Shown piece by piece: positions 33,964 to 46,277 of a DNA stretch of 64,000 nucleotides. The notes beneath the pieces were generated by a model. That model was not told the DNA's origin and did no database searches. It worked only from the letters and a program-made list of their open reading frames with translations. Source of the DNA: Cercozoa sp. M6MM (Eukaryota; Endomyxa: Ascetosporea). The position numbers were made by a program, and so were the translations under genes. The stretch lies in assembly GCA_040357565.1 (NCBI GenBank), contig JBDODJ010000036.1. One strand, 5' to 3'. Position 1 is the stretch's first letter. Each line of letters begins with the position of its first letter.

Positions 33964-35990
33964 TCAGGGTACTGTCGGTACTCGGAGAGTTCCTCCCAGC
34001 GGTCCTGCAGGTGCTCCTCGGAGTGCTCGCCCTGCAGTGCCGACACAAAGGCCGCCACCTGGCGTGGCGAGAAACTCTGCATCAGCTCGTCCACGTGGCC
34101 GTACCTGCCGGCACGGGGAGCAAAGGGGGTACAGGGGTACAGGGGTAAATGCAGTAGAGGGACAAAAGCACTGTACCGAGTCGTGATGGCACTTTGCACT
34201 TCCTCCGCCACTACAACACATACACGTATGTTTACCCTCCCCCTTTACCCCCTCGTTGCCATACCTTCTGTCAACTGACGCTGCAACTTCTTCTGCGTGT
34301 CCCAGCCTAGAGGAATCGGAGGTAAGCGAGGGTAAAAGGGGGGAAGAGGATATGAGGGATGGCTACAGTTGAGAGCATGTGGTCGCAGTCGCTGCACGCG
34401 ATCAATCTGCGCTTGCGAAAGACCGACTTGCTTCCCCTCCGGGGGGGGGGGGGGGGGGGTAAACGGAGTAGGGGTAGGGTAACATAGCGTAAAGCATGGC
34501 ACCAGCAGAATGCGAAACACTGACGTCGGCGACGTGAAGAACTCCGGCCTATCCACGGGGGGGGGGGGGGGCAAGAGGGGTAAGAGGGGGTCAGGGGGGA
34601 TAAATACACTACCGTCGCTGCGAGAGCGCCCAAAGCAGCCACTTGGAGTGGTGTAGCGGCTCCAACGCCACGGCCACGCGGTTCACGTAGTAGTGCACCT
34701 GTCCATTTGGACCATAGTCCCCAAGAGGTACGGTCCATTAGTACACTTGAACAGAAACGCAATATACCGCATCCTGACGCAGTCGAGAATTCTCAACAAA
34801 GTCGCGCAAATGCTCGGCCATCTCGCCCTGCATAATACCCTCTCATTTACCCCCTCTTCACCCAACCCCTCCCTTTCGCCCCCAAGACAGACACAGGCAG
34901 ACAGAGAGAACCTGATCCTGCGCGCTCTTCAAGGCTACGACACATATGCATCATTGATACAGAGGGGCAAAGGGGGCAAGGGTAAAGAGGCTATACCCTC
35001 CAGGGCCGACTGCTGCGCCTGCTTGTGTCGCTGCGCCATCTGCTCGCGCGACTGCGTCTGTTGCAGCTCGCCGCGTTTCAGTTCCCTATGGGAAGGGTAA
35101 AACGGTAATGGGTAAGAAAGAAGGAGGGGGGTAAGACTACCTCAACTGCTCAGTGAGCTTGCGTTTCTGTTCCTCGAGCGACGCGATGTAGGCCTTCTTT
35201 CTCGCACGTGCCTGCCGCGCTTGCTCAGCCTGAGGGGTAATGGGGTCAAGGGTAAACAGAGGGTAAAGGAGGTGTAAACGAGGGGGATGCCACCTTCTTC
35301 TTGAGACGCGAGCTGCGCCGTCCAGTACCCGATGATGCGACCGAGTTGTTGGAACCGTCGCTGTCAATCGGCACTGCCGTCAGTGCCGCCGACTGACGGT
35401 GTGCCACGTGGCCACCTCCCACGTGGTCGCCTGCCGTGCCGACCGAGTCGACTGTGCCGACAGCGACACTGCCTGTCACCGTGGGCACTGGCGTCACCTT
35501 GCGACGTTTCTGCGGGGTGGCAAGGGGGTAAGGGGAAGAGGGGATAGGTGGGGGATAAAGGGGCAAAACCATGTCAGGCTGCACAGCAGTGAAGTGGAGC
35601 GACGACAGCGCCGGAATCGTCGGCGGCACTGTTGGAGCGTGCAGCGACAATGCCTCATGTTGCTGTTGTTTTTCTTGTTGTTTTTGGTGTTGTCGTTGTT
35701 GTTGTTGCTGCTGCTGCTGCTGTTGTTGTGGTTGTTGTTGCTGTTGTTGTTGTTGCTGGGAGTACAGCGGCGCCAACTACATTGGACGGGGATGACGAAG
35801 TACAGAAGGTAAGGGGTACAGTGCTAGTACGAGTGCGCTAGGCGACAGTGCATCATCGAAGAGCGAGGAACCTTGCGCCAGTAACGCTGCCAAGTCGCCT
35901 GCCTCAAAGGGAATAATGGATAAGCACAGGTGGATTAAAGAGCTACCACTCAGTGCACTCTCGTGCATCTGTGCCTACAACAGAAGGCGG

Positions 35991-36052
<62 letters not shown>

Positions 36053-36395
36053 ACACGTGCAGGCATGTGTACAACATGCTGCGTGTGCGACGGCACTTGC
36101 GTCGAGTGCATCGACATGGCCGACGCAAAGTCCACCGCACTTGGCAGTGCTGCACTGCACACGCATACACCATGGGGAGATCAGTATACAAACATAAATG
36201 GTATGGGAAAGGAGGCTACGTGCTGTCAAGACGAAACGTGTTCCGCGCGGAAGGAGGCGTTCCTTGCGGCGGTGTCGGTATGTCTACACAGGCACAACCA
36301 TAAAGAGACGCAGGGAAACAAAGGACACAGGTACCGCTCAGCAGAGGATTGCCCTCCAATAGCGACACATCGTCACTTGTGCTGTCTGCGAACAT
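33737..36395 (-). CDS. bZIP transcription factor with polyglutamine tracts
   Basis: bZIP proteins dimerise by a leucine zipper and grip DNA with a basic region. ATG 36395 starts MFADSTSDDVSLLEGNPLLS; a second exon follows (PTPPQGTPPSARNTF, with an embedded TCCGCGCGGA at 36242). Another exon has AGDLAALLAQGSSLFDDALS (about 35850-35900). Next is an exon with two polyQ blocks (35687-35757) and then RRSSRLKKK, joined across an intron to AEQARQARARKKAYIASLEE (35165-35230), followed by QKRKLTEQLR. This matches 'RESARRSRARKKAYIxxLE' basic regions, except that the nearly invariant Asn is Lys. C-terminal exons include LSQAQIDRVQRLRPHALN and LMQSFSPRQVAAFVSALQGE, then a QQQQQ tail and the stop at 33737. 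The C-terminal helices recall the DOG1-type region of plant TGA bZIPs, as weak inference. Introns carry C-runs and TG microsatellites. Confidence 0.7.
33915..33962. repeat. (TG)n microsatellite in a bZIP intron
   Basis: Nearly pure TG of about 45 bp in the penultimate intron. Confidence 0.9.
35992..36050. repeat. (CA)n microsatellite in a bZIP intron
   Basis: About 58 bp of CA. The frames through it (THTHTH, CVCVCV) are not genes. Confidence 0.95.
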
Positions 36396-36511
36396 TGACC
36401 TGCGAACGAACACGAAAGTGACTGAGTACATCCTTGAGGGTCAAAAAGAGAACAATACTCCATCGGAGTCGTGAGCGAAAGCCATTGGTCCGGGCCGATG
36501 TTATTCATCCT

Positions 36512-36548
<37 letters not shown>

Positions 36549-36969
36549 TTTTTGGCCTGCGTCAGGAACAACACGCTCGCTACGGCCAGCTTTAAAACTC
36601 TACGGACACACACTTGCGCACACTAAGGCTGCTCACGATGCCCGGATTGTGAAAAATAGTTGACCGTCGTTGTTGTTGAGGTTGATCGATTGATCTGTCA
36701 GCTTTTTCCCCAAAAAGCATATCGATGGTTTCTAACTAATTCAGAGTAAAGTCAGCGCTTAGTTTACGCTACTTCGAAAGGGCACTTTGTTGTTGGCTTC
36801 GAAAGAAAGCCATCCCTCCGCGCGTCACTAAAAAATTATATCCTCACTAACAAAAATGTTGTTGGAGTGTTCGGAAGCGTGTGGAACGCACCGTCACTGG
36901 TCGCCTTACGCAAATGTCCATCCTGCGTCAGGCGGCGGTATCTTGCAGCAAGGTTGTGTGCGTCGCCTG
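36396..36969. other. Intergenic region
   Basis: Contains a TG tract (36518-36543) and no supported gene. Probably the bZIP promoter and the 3' flank of the next minus-strand gene. Confidence 0.4.
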
Positions 36970-37392
36970 TCAAGTCCCACAGTACAATTTTAAATGGGGA
37001 CACAGCCAGAGACCGTGTTGCAATTGGGCGAAACAGATCGTACTGTCAATGTGTGCTCTCTTCCAAGCGCGTGTGTCACTTTGGCAGTCCTTTGAGGTGC
37101 CGAATGGAGCCGAGAGTGGACTTTCGTGTCGCCATTGCTTCGCTTTCTCATCGATACCGCTTGGTCGGGTCTCGTGCAATACTCGCAGCTGTTGTAGCGC
37201 TGCATCCACATCGAGGTGCGCGACAACACTCTTGCGTCCCGGAATCTCATGTGCGCTCAGCACTGTGGCACAGTATTTGCTCGCAGTCTCGTGTACCAAA
37301 TAAAAGCAGGCAGCGTACAGTAAGTTTAATTTAGAGTGAAGCTTACTGGGCGCGCCTTTGACGTTGGCCAAATCAACGTGAAGAGACGCCAT
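36970..37392 (-). CDS. Small unknown protein
   Basis: The frame from ATG 37392 (MASLHVDLANVKGAPSKLHS) stays open to a stop at 36970, 140 residues. A gt...ag pair could instead remove about 65 bp after VKGAP, giving KYCATVLSAHEIPGRKSVVA directly. The middle (VAHLDVDAALQQLRVL) reads as a genuine amphipathic helix; the C-terminal part looks less protein-like. No family recognised. It lies directly downstream (7 bp) of the stop of the next minus-strand gene at 37403, so either its start or that gene's end may need revision. Confidence 0.35.
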   Translation of the reverse strand: MASLHVDLANVKGAPSKLHSKLNLLYAACFYLVHETASKYCATVLSAHEIPGRKSVVAHLDVDAALQQLRVLHETRPSGIDEKAKQWRHESPLSAPFGTSKDCQSDTRAWKRAHIDSTICFAQLQHGLWLCPHLKLYCGT

Positions 37393-37402
37393 GGTGTGGT
37401 TC

Positions 37403-39299
37403 TCAGGGTAGGTTTGTGTGTCGTGCGGATTGAAACTTTTTGACTACAGTTTTCAAACATACATGCACTGTACACCCAAAACCACGCAGTTGCAGAGCGA
37501 AACCTACAGCTGCTTCGCGTTCTTTCCACTCTGAAAGCACCTTGCGCGACTCGGCGTACTCTTTGGCGAGAGCGCGTTCGCCAACGTCGCTCCCTTGGTT
37601 CCACGGCTTGTTCAGCGGATTCCGTTCGGACGATGTGTACAGATATGCGAGCTTTTCAGGTGCAGGTCGTCGCACCGAGTGCGCAGTAAATTTATCGGCG
37701 TCGATTTGGTCGCGACTCGGCATGAGGTAGCCATCGATGGCTTCGATTTGCTGCTTTTGGAACGATTTCAGACAGGGTCTCCGTCTCACTCTCGGTTGCA
37801 TGAACTCTTCCTCGGGCTGAGTTCCAACTCAATTCAACAGCTAAACTGAAATTAAACGTAAAGAGTTCTTGCCAGATCAACGGCCTTGTTTAGCAGCAGT
37901 GACGTCACGCGATCTGAGTTTAGAAGTTTCGTAGCACGTTTACGAGAGCCTTCCTTGACGATGAGTTCGTCTTCAAACGATTCAGTCTGGCAGTGCATAC
38001 CACCGACTCGAGGAATGTGCTCCGGTAAAGGCCTATCCTGCCAAGAAATGATATCGCCATGTCCTGGTCGTCTGCGCACTCTACGAGGGGTTTCGCTCAA
38101 AGGTATTTGGTCAAACACGTCCAACGTGTCACCTCGACGCGAAACGGATTGTTTTTTGCCGGGTATCAACTTTGACGTCAGACCGTCGCCCTGCTGCCAG
38201 CTCACAACATCACCGTTACCAGTCGCGTGTTTCGGTCTTCGCAAAGATGGCTCAGGACGCAGGATGGCGTATTGGCGTGCCGTCATATCTATCTCCGAGT
38301 ACTCTGACTCTGGGGGCAGCTCTGTCTCAGCTGCGAATCCAAGAGCATGAATGATGAACCATCTCGCCAAGGATGAATGATGCGCACTTCAGATACCTTC
38401 TCCACGACGTCGGGGCTGATGCTCGACCGGGCGAAGAAAAGCGCGAGACAAGTCGCGCAGTGATATGCTATCCGGAGCAGTATCGACGCAGTACAGCAAG
38501 TGCTCCTGCTCGTCGGACAGCTTTGTGACTCCCAGAAGCGGGGGAATACGCTGGCGCAAGTAACTCGTCGACAACTCTTGTCGGAGGAAGCGGCGAAACA
38601 GTTTCAGGAGAGAAGAACGAGCCTCTTTGGACAGCATCGGCGGGAGCTCAGTAAACTCAGCTGTGTGCAGCGCCTTCAAGTGCGTACGCGGAGCAGCAGG
38701 TGCACGGTGCTCGCGAAAGATGTCGGCGCGGTTTTTGTCGGTTTGCTCCCACGACAACTGGTCGTGCACATACCTCGCACTTTCTCTGCGCGGACATACT
38801 GTCACGTGCGAAGAGCTCAACTCGTCGAGTGGAGCGGTTGCAGCTGTTGGGGATATAAGAGCGGCGCTCGAGAGCAAGTTGCTTTGGAGCGCTTTTTGAA
38901 TCTGCAACGGCTTTTCTTCGCAGGTCGGATCCGTCGTCATGAGAGCAGAAAGCAAACCTCGAAGATGTGGAGGCTCGCCCAAATCGATTTTGCGAAGGTA
39001 CTCTTGCAACGCACCCGTTCTCTCGACACCCATCGCGGTAACTGCGCAAACCAAGCAGGCAGGAAGTTTCGGGTTAATTCAGAGCAAAGAGGCAGGCGAT
39101 GCTCCTGATACAGTGCAAAAAACTCACGTGCATCGACCAATTTCATTCCGCCGATTCTTCCTGTGGCAAACTGCTGGAAAAGACTTAGTACTTCGTCCTT
39201 GTGCTTGGAAATCGCTGTTCTTTGGCGTTCTTGAAAATCCAACGAGATGCCAAGTGAAGTGCTGCCGGCGGTGTGACTACTTGAGCCACTTGCCGACAT
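37403..39299 (-). CDS. Unknown multi-exon protein
   Basis: Not recognised. ATG 39299 starts MSASGSSSHTAGSTSLGISL, then DFQERQRTAISKHKDEVLSL, an EF-hand-sized helical exon (about 39120-39299). The second exon (38400-39040) reads VTAMGVERTGALQEYLRKID and includes LLKLFRRFLRQELSTSYLRQ and DSISLRDLSRAFLRP, helix pairs with acidic loops that recall degenerate EF-hands but lack the Ca2+ ligand set. Exon 3 (37880-38340) contains two similar short units, GDVVSWQQG and GDIISWQDR, an internal duplication of a GDxxSWQ motif. The last exon (37450-37830) has NPLNKPWNQGSDVGERALAK and DesignAKEY-like helices ending at 37403. Ciliary or cytoskeletal roles are possible but unsupported. Confidence 0.45.
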
Positions 39300-39985
39300 G
39301 ATATAGTTCTCTATGCACTAATCTCCCACGCTGCAAAAAGTTCCGATCGAGTTAACATGAGTCAAGTTTTCACGCGCAGCGTTTCGCAGCCCTCGGGCTT
39401 GCGTGACGAAAAACTGTCACAGCAGACAGGGTACCGGGACTGTAAATTGGCACTGGTATGCACTATACGTACCACAGGCTTTAGGTGCTTTAGTGCGGGA
39501 AACAGTATTGCCGGCCAGGCCCCGGAGGCAAAGAACGAGTGTCGTGTCAGACTGTGCACAGTCGAGTCCGTCGAGTAGCCGGGCAGAACTTCAGCCAGTT
39601 AGTTAGTTGAGTCTTCTAGGAAACCAACTATGTAGTTCCCCTGCACCAGTCTGGGGTGGGTCACAAGAGCATGGCCGTGTCTACCGCCCTCTTAGGGTAG
39701 GACCATACAACTCCCCTTTTGACGTTCCCCAGACACCGAAGTCGACTTCATGGTTGGTGCCAATTTACGCCGTGACACCAGGAGTACTTGAAGCCGAAAG
39801 TTGGAATCGAACCCAGGAAGTAGATTAAATAAAACGCAACGTCAGGTGCACTTCGTGCGGTCGCGATTGCGACCGAGTTAGTTCAAGGAAGAAGGAAGGG
39901 TTCGAACGAGAGCCCAGTCGGGCTACACAACGACAACGGGGAGGTGCAGAGTGCAAATACAGACCGTACTCTGCCTCCAGTCAGT
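39300..39985. other. Intergenic region, no gene seen
   Basis: About 690 bp with several short open frames but no protein-like reading. A tRNA B-box-like sequence lies at about 39801-39815 on the minus strand without a matching body. Confidence 0.4.
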
Positions 39986-41960
39986 TTAGAAGTGCTTGCG
40001 TTTTTCGACCACAAGCTCGACGTGAGCCTGTATGAGTTGATGCGCACTGGCGGCGGAGAGTTCGCCGTTCTCTTGCGCCTTGAGAATGACGGCGACCTGG
40101 CTGACCAGTGCGCCGTCCTGTTGCGACGGGAGTCGCGTGTACCTGCAGATGCCACACAGCACATACACACACACAGAGTCAAGTTGTGACACACACACAC
40201 GCGCGCGCGCGCAGTAAAGGCAGAGTGCGCGTGAAGTGAGATGGTTGGTTGTGTACCGCATGGGCGGCACAGAAGTCGTTGGCAGTGCCTCTGCCAAGAG
40301 GAGGTACTCTACAGACAGACACGGTCAATATAAAGGTATGACGGGAAGGAGAAGGAAGGAAGGAAAGACAAGAAGGGAAGGAAGGAAAGACAAGAAGGGA
40401 AGGAAGGAAGGAAAGACAAGAAGGGAAGAGACAAAGAGACAAAGAGACAAAGGAGAAAGAGAGAAAGACAGCTACCGCGCCACTGCGCGAGCACGGCTGC
40501 ATGCTCGGCAACGAGTGTGCCGATGCGACGGTAAGTCATCGCGAGCTGCTGGCGGTGCAGCACCAGACCAGCAGCGTGTTGGGCAGCGCGCTTGCCCAGC
40601 GCGCGCTGCACACCGCCCGACTGCTTGTCAGCAGCTGCGGTGATGGAGTGCAAGACGGCCAGTCTGGCGGCCTTGCGGCGGCGGCGGCGGAACACGCGGG
40701 CAGAAAGTCGCGCCACGCCGCGTTTCAGGATCTTCGGGATCGCTTTGGGATTCTGTCCCACCAAACGATTACAGGTAAAACTTAGATTGACACAAAAACA
40801 AAACAAAACAATTGTACACTCCTCTAAACAAGCAACAACACAGCACACGAGGTGTCACCAACCACGCGGGCACTAGTGTGTGTACCGTCGCTTTGTCGGT
40901 ACGGTAGGTAGAGGACAAAAAGTGTTTTCTCAGAATTGGTGATCGATCGGTGCTCAAACGATCCCGGTCCAGCACGAAACCGTGCAGCTCGACGAGTGTG
41001 CCACCATTTTGGCGTTTTACGTGTACACTGCTCTTAACGTAGTCTAGAGCAGTGCATTCGTACCGCACACACAAAATACAAAGTGCTGGCTGTCCAAGGC
41101 GAACTAAGACGCAGTGTGGCGTGAGAAAAGCCCGAAAACAACAACCATCGGTCCGGGCCCTGTGGCACACGTTTTGAGGAATTTCTCGCTGTGGAGTGCC
41201 CCAGGAGGCACGTGCTTTGGCAGATGGCACGTGGCACAGGTTCCACGCCCAGCGACGGACCCTCGGCCTCGTTCCTTAGGATCCTGCGATTGATCACAAT
41301 TTCTGATTTCTGGGTCACTCTGCAAAAACAGCGAGTCGACAAGGCAACCGATAGCAACTCGTACGTGCCTGATACGCTCCGGACTGCCACTGTGGCACAA
41401 ACACTCTAATCTGCCTCGGCAGACCGTGCGCCGAGGCTTGCTGTGTGTAGCCAACACAAGACGAAATCTCCTTGCTGGCATCACTTACAGTACTGTACGT
41501 TCGTGCTACTATTACTGCTTTGTGTCTATTACAGCAATCAGAGTTGCCAACCAAAAGAAATGGCATCGTTGCATCACGGTTTGATATGGTGGCAGTCGGA
41601 ACACTAGCTGGTTACAGTACTGTACAAGGGTATTAAAAAGGAGGTCATAAGGGCAGGGGTGCAGGGAGCAGAAGCTGGTACAGAATACATGACGTCTTTT
41701 GTTCATGAGACGAACACAGAGAGCGCCGCGAGCGGGGGGTTGCTTTCCGTCTTCTACGACAGGCAGAAACAAGAACACCGGACGATACATACGATAGCTG
41801 CAGAATCGAATGGTGCCTGTAACTGAATGGCATACACATCAGGCCAGTACGTGGCCGGGCAATCGTAGCTCACCAGTTTAGGTAAAATCAGCCCAGTAGG
41901 TAAAAGCGTTAACCGAAAAAGTAGGTAAAATTGCGCAGTTCGCATGAACATCAGACAGCG
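39986..41960 (-). CDS. Unknown protein, basic helical C-terminus
   Basis: Not recognised. The best exons are at about 40880-41080 (VKRQNGGTLVELHGFVLDRD, RSPILRKHFLSSTYRTDKAT), 40490-40770 (VGQNPKAIPKILKRGVARLS, RVFRRRRRKAARLAVLHSI, LVLHRQQLAMTYRRIGTLVA) and the final exon 39986-40140 (VSQVAVILKAQENGELSAAS, HVELVVEKRKHF, stop). The Arg-rich stretch RVFRRRRRKAAR would suit a nuclear, nucleolar or mitochondrial-ribosomal protein. Upstream exons between 41150 and 41960 are only suggested. An intron holds a purine-rich tandem repeat (40345-40460). Confidence 0.4.
40345..40460. repeat. Purine tandem repeat (GGAAGGAAAGACAAGAAG units)
   Basis: About three 20-25-bp GA-rich units followed by AGACAAAG repeats; homopurine on the plus strand, homopyrimidine on the sense strand of the surrounding gene, inside an intron. 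Confidence 0.85.
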
Positions 41961-42152
41961 CATGCCGATCGCGGAGCCACTTATCGCCGCGCCTGCATCG
42001 GCGCAGTGTGCGCAAATCGTCGTCGTCCGACGCGCGAGCGATCGGCATCGTCTAGCGGCGGCGTGCGGTGATGCTGCTGGCGCTGCAGACGCTGGTTGAC
42101 GCTGAGCAGTGCATGTACATGTCAGAGCCCTTGATGGAAGGGAGGAATCAAA

Positions 42153-42418
42153 TCAAGGAACAGCAAAGCCAAGGTACTGCGCAGGATCGTGTGCGTGCGG
42201 ATTGTGCGCGTTTGTGTCGTCGAAAGGCGACGACTTTTTCGACGAAACAGGCTTCCTGCTGCTGCTGCTGCTGCCACGCTGTCGCGACGACGGCGGTCTC
42301 GCTCGCGGCATCTGCGATGAGTGCGGATGCCCGGCGGTGCCGTACGGCGTCTGATACGGATGCGTGAACCGTCTCTCGGGCACAAACTGTGTTTGGACAC
42401 AAGACAGTCAGATACAGA

Positions 42419-42463
<45 letters not shown>

Positions 42464-43910
42464 AAGAGACTACCTGTGCATCCGGCTGTAGCAGCACGTA
42501 GCCCACGACGAGGCACAGCATCAGAAAGAAGGCCAGCACGATCGTGTCGCTGTACTGTCGCAGCATCCGACGCACCGCGTTGCGCTGGCGTTTGCCGCGC
42601 TGTACAAACCACATGCGTACATCGCTACGTCCGGAGATACCACTTCATGCAGGACAAAACTGCGAAAACTACCTGTTCGCGCAGCTTGCGTGCTTCCAAA
42701 CATTGTGCGTGCTTCTCCGCCAGTGCTGCCGAATCGCTCGATGCACCTGCTGTATCACGAAACAGATATACACGTTAATTAATACAACAACAAGAAGAAA
42801 AGTACAACTGTTGCGAGAGCGTCGGCGTGTCCTGCGAGGTTTGCCGACCGGGACCGCAGTGCCACTGTCAGAACTGGTGCCAGCACCCGTGCCACCGTCG
42901 ACGGAATGAGCCGGCCGGTGCTGTGGCAGTCGCTGCAGCACCTTGCCCGCCGGCTGCAGTCGCCGTCGTCTCCGTCGCCTGCGCGAGGGCGACACATGCG
43001 ACACCACCTGCCGCGACTTTGGCGACTGCGACGGAGCTCGGTAGGAGTGAGCCGTATCGTCGGCAGTCGACGCAGAGTGCCGCGGTGTCTCAGCTCTCGG
43101 AAATGTGCGCGGTTTTGACTGCTCGGCTTGCGGCCGCTGCTCGCTCGGCACTGTCGTGTCGATGCTGCTGTCGGCGTTGGCCACCGTGTTTCGCCGTGTC
43201 CGCGCGGCGGGTACGGGAGAAACGGAAGCTTGCGACGGCAAGACAGACAGATGCGTCGCTTTCGCCGATGCCGACACGCGTTTCCGCACGGTAGTGATGG
43301 CACCTGCTGACACAGCACAGATGTGAAGGGACAACCATACGTAGACACAGGAAGCAAGGGGGCGGCAGTACATCGATGCAGCTGGAAGTCGCGACGCGGC
43401 GGCATTGAACGCGAGCGTTTCGTGCGTGTTCGCGGAGCAGCGTCGGTGGGTTGCCTCATCAGTTGAAGAGGAGACACTTCAGTCGCACTCTCTTCTTCCT
43501 TTACCCCATGCTCGTGCTCTGGCTTGTCAGCTTCCCGCACTGCTTGTGTCTGCGTCTGTGTCTGTATCTCTGCTTCTTCAGCCTGTGCCTCCTCCTCATC
43601 ATCGTCGGTGATGACCGAGGCCTGCAGGTTACGCATCGATGCACGCGACTGTCGCTTGCTGGGTGTTGTCTTGTCGGTGCACGAGTCAACCTGTGCGCGT
43701 GTGCATAAGTACCCTGAGGGTGGAGAGGGCAGAGGAAGGGTCGACGTCGAGGCGAATGTACCATGCGCGAGTCTTTGCCGACAGAGAGCGAAGGCGACGA
43801 GTGCGCCGACATTGACATCGGCGGCAGTGACGACAGCGTCGACGGCCCCGTGGTCGTGTCGGTGAGCTGCGTCGTGCCTGTCGTTGTCGTCGCACTGTCC
43901 ACGTCGTCTA
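42153..43910 (-). CDS. Single-pass membrane protein with long low-complexity region
   Basis: Not recognised as a family. Minus-strand exons: a Thr/Ser-rich start (DSATTTTGTTQLTDTTTGPS, about 43820-43900; start codon uncertain), an acidic Gln/Thr exon (DDDEEEAQAEEAEIQTQTQT, about 43390-43690) and a basic Ser/Arg exon (about 42830-43310, with a run of nine Arg). Then comes KRQRNAVRRMLRQYSD next to a clear membrane helix, TIVLAFFLMLCLVVGYVLLQ (about 42490-42600). The last exon is a Ser/Pro-rich tail ending in QYLGFAVP, stop at 42153. Basic residues on one side of the single helix suggest a long N-terminal domain facing the cytosol or nucleus. An intron has a TA/GA microsatellite (42418-42470). 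Confidence 0.45.
42418..42470. repeat. (TA)n(GA)n microsatellite
   Basis: About 33 bp of TA followed by about 15 bp of GA in an intron. Confidence 0.9.
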
Positions 43911-43980
43911 CGTCGCCGCCTACTCAAACACACACACACACAGGCATAGATAACACAGGGCATACACTCAGACAGCGGTG

Positions 43981-45528
43981 TCAACCAGCACTGGACGAGT
44001 CGGCGTCAATGTCGGTGTGCCTGGCCTCCTCGAGTTGCTGCACCAGCAACGTTAGGTACTGCACCTCCTCGTGCACGCGCAGCAGCGACTGCGCCGTCTG
44101 CTCGAACGAGCACGCCAGCGTGCGCCGCGTGTGCGACAGTGCACTCAGCTGCGGCGCCGACAGAAACGACGTCTCCGACAGTCGACGTCTGTGCACACAT
44201 TGTCCATACCTTAGACAGGCCACGTACACATACATCGGCACACTGAGGGTGCTACCGATCTCTCCTGCCACGACGACCGCGCGACACCTTCTTGGCACGC
44301 GAGTTGTCCTCGGAGCACGTGGTGCACGATGCCTCTGAGTTGGCCGACGCGGGTGACAGCGCACTGAGCGGTAGCAGTGCCTCGTCAAAGTGCAGCAGCT
44401 GCAGCACCAGCTCGACGAACTCGTCGAAGCGCTGGGGACGCAGCAAGATCAGCCGACGCAACGCGCCGTACTGGCAGGGACTACGTGGACAGGCCAGTCA
44501 ACTTGGACACAAACACAGGCACATATGAAACAAAGGCAGCGTACCTGTAGACACACGCCGAAGCAAAGGCGAGTTTGCGCAGTGCTTGTAGTGCATCTCC
44601 CTGCAGCTGCACCGACACGGTGTCGACAATGACCTGGAGGGCACGACGCGCCAGTGAGACGGCACTCACGGCGTCGGCGAACTGCACGTGCGGCAGTGAC
44701 CAGGAACGCGGCTGTTCGCTGCTGCCGTCGTCCTTGTCGCTGTTGTTGTCTCTGGTGCCGGTGGTGGTCGGACTTTTGGCCGCACTGCTCGGCTTGGGCA
44801 CCTCGTCGTCGCACACGACGCACACCGGGAAGAAATCGTTGCTTCGTCGCTCCAGGTACAACACGCGCGACTCGCCTGAAACCCAGCATCACCTCAATCA
44901 AAGACAGAGAGGGCAGAGACACAGGGCAGTACCGACATTGATGCGCGAGCACAGGAACTCGCGCACGAAATTGAAGGCGCGTCCAAAGTCGCCGCTGCGC
45001 ATCGGGTGGCACGCGTACGCCACCAGCAGCTTGTCGGTGAGGAAGGCGCGCAGTGCCGCCTGCATGTCGGTCGGCGCAGACCACGGCCACGGCAGCAACT
45101 ACACCATGCATTGCGACCAGTCAACTTTACGAGGAAGGGTGTGAGCACATGTGTACCTGCGAAGAGTCCTCCTTGCTGCTGTCACGCGATAGCACCGGCA
45201 CCGGCGCGGCGTAGGACGCGAGGTGTCGAATCACGCGCCACTCGAGGTTGCTGCCGGCGCCGAACCACTCGCGCGACGACATGCCGCTCACCGGCGGCAG
45301 CACTACGCGGCGCGCCAGCGAGTCCAGTGCCTGTCCAGTCGGGTCCACGAGCACAAAGTGACCGCCCAGCGGCACGACGCAGAGCGACTTATGCGCCGCG
45401 TCCCAGGCCGACAGCGAGAAGTCCCAGCGCGACACGTCCACCGACTCGGCCAGCGTGATCAGCGGCGCGATCGGACGCGCGTTGCTCGACACTCCACAGG
45501 CAGCTGCACACAGTCACACACACACACA

Positions 45529-45597
<69 letters not shown>

Positions 45598-46240
45598 TGT
45601 GCATGCAGATACACAGAAGGTCAGGAGGAAACAGGCTACCAGCACGAGCAGCGATGACAGCCTTGTTGAAGTGCCAGGCGTGCACGACAAAGTCGAGGTC
45701 GCGCGGCGAGCGGTCCTTCACCAGCACGTCGAGCACTGCGCCGCCGCGCAGCATGCAGTGACCGGTAGCGAACCATTCAAACGTGTGCGCACCCAACACG
45801 CACCGCATTAGGTCAGCTAGCGAGACCTAGGAGATACGGTATACCAGCAAGAAATACTGCAAAACGGAAAGGTGAGGGTACTCGGGCCGGAACACGTGGC
45901 AAGCACGGTTCTGAGGTGGCACTCGGCATCGTGATTGGTGCACGTGGCACAGCGAGCGGCACAGTGAACTGCATCGGCATCGGCCCGCCTGCGTTGGTCA
46001 CAGCAGGCATCACCGGCACCATCATTGGCATCAGCATCTGCGTCAGCGTGTTGGGCTGCACCGACATTGTGCGGATGTTCTGTACACACACGCACACAAA
46101 AACACTGTACGGGATAGAGATCGGTGCGCAAGGATACCCGCATGAAGGACTGCACAGGCAGTGGCTGCGCCTGCATCGACGAGTCAAGTTCGCGCAGTCG
46201 CTTGCCCACCAACATGGCGGCCTGGTGGTCCACAATCTCC

Positions 46241-46277
<37 letters not shown>

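Noticed and set aside
39795..39820. tRNA gene suggested by GGTTCGATTCC on the minus strand
   Set aside because: The T-arm stem does not pair well and no D-arm, anticodon arm or acceptor stem fits upstream. At most a stray B-box.
41180..41260. Cytochrome-c-like CxxCH (TCATCH) on the minus strand
   Set aside because: A single motif in a poorly supported frame with no cytochrome context.
44449..45111. 220-residue Arg-rich minus-strand frame
   Set aside because: Shadow of the nucleotidyltransferase-gene exons, which read better in another frame.
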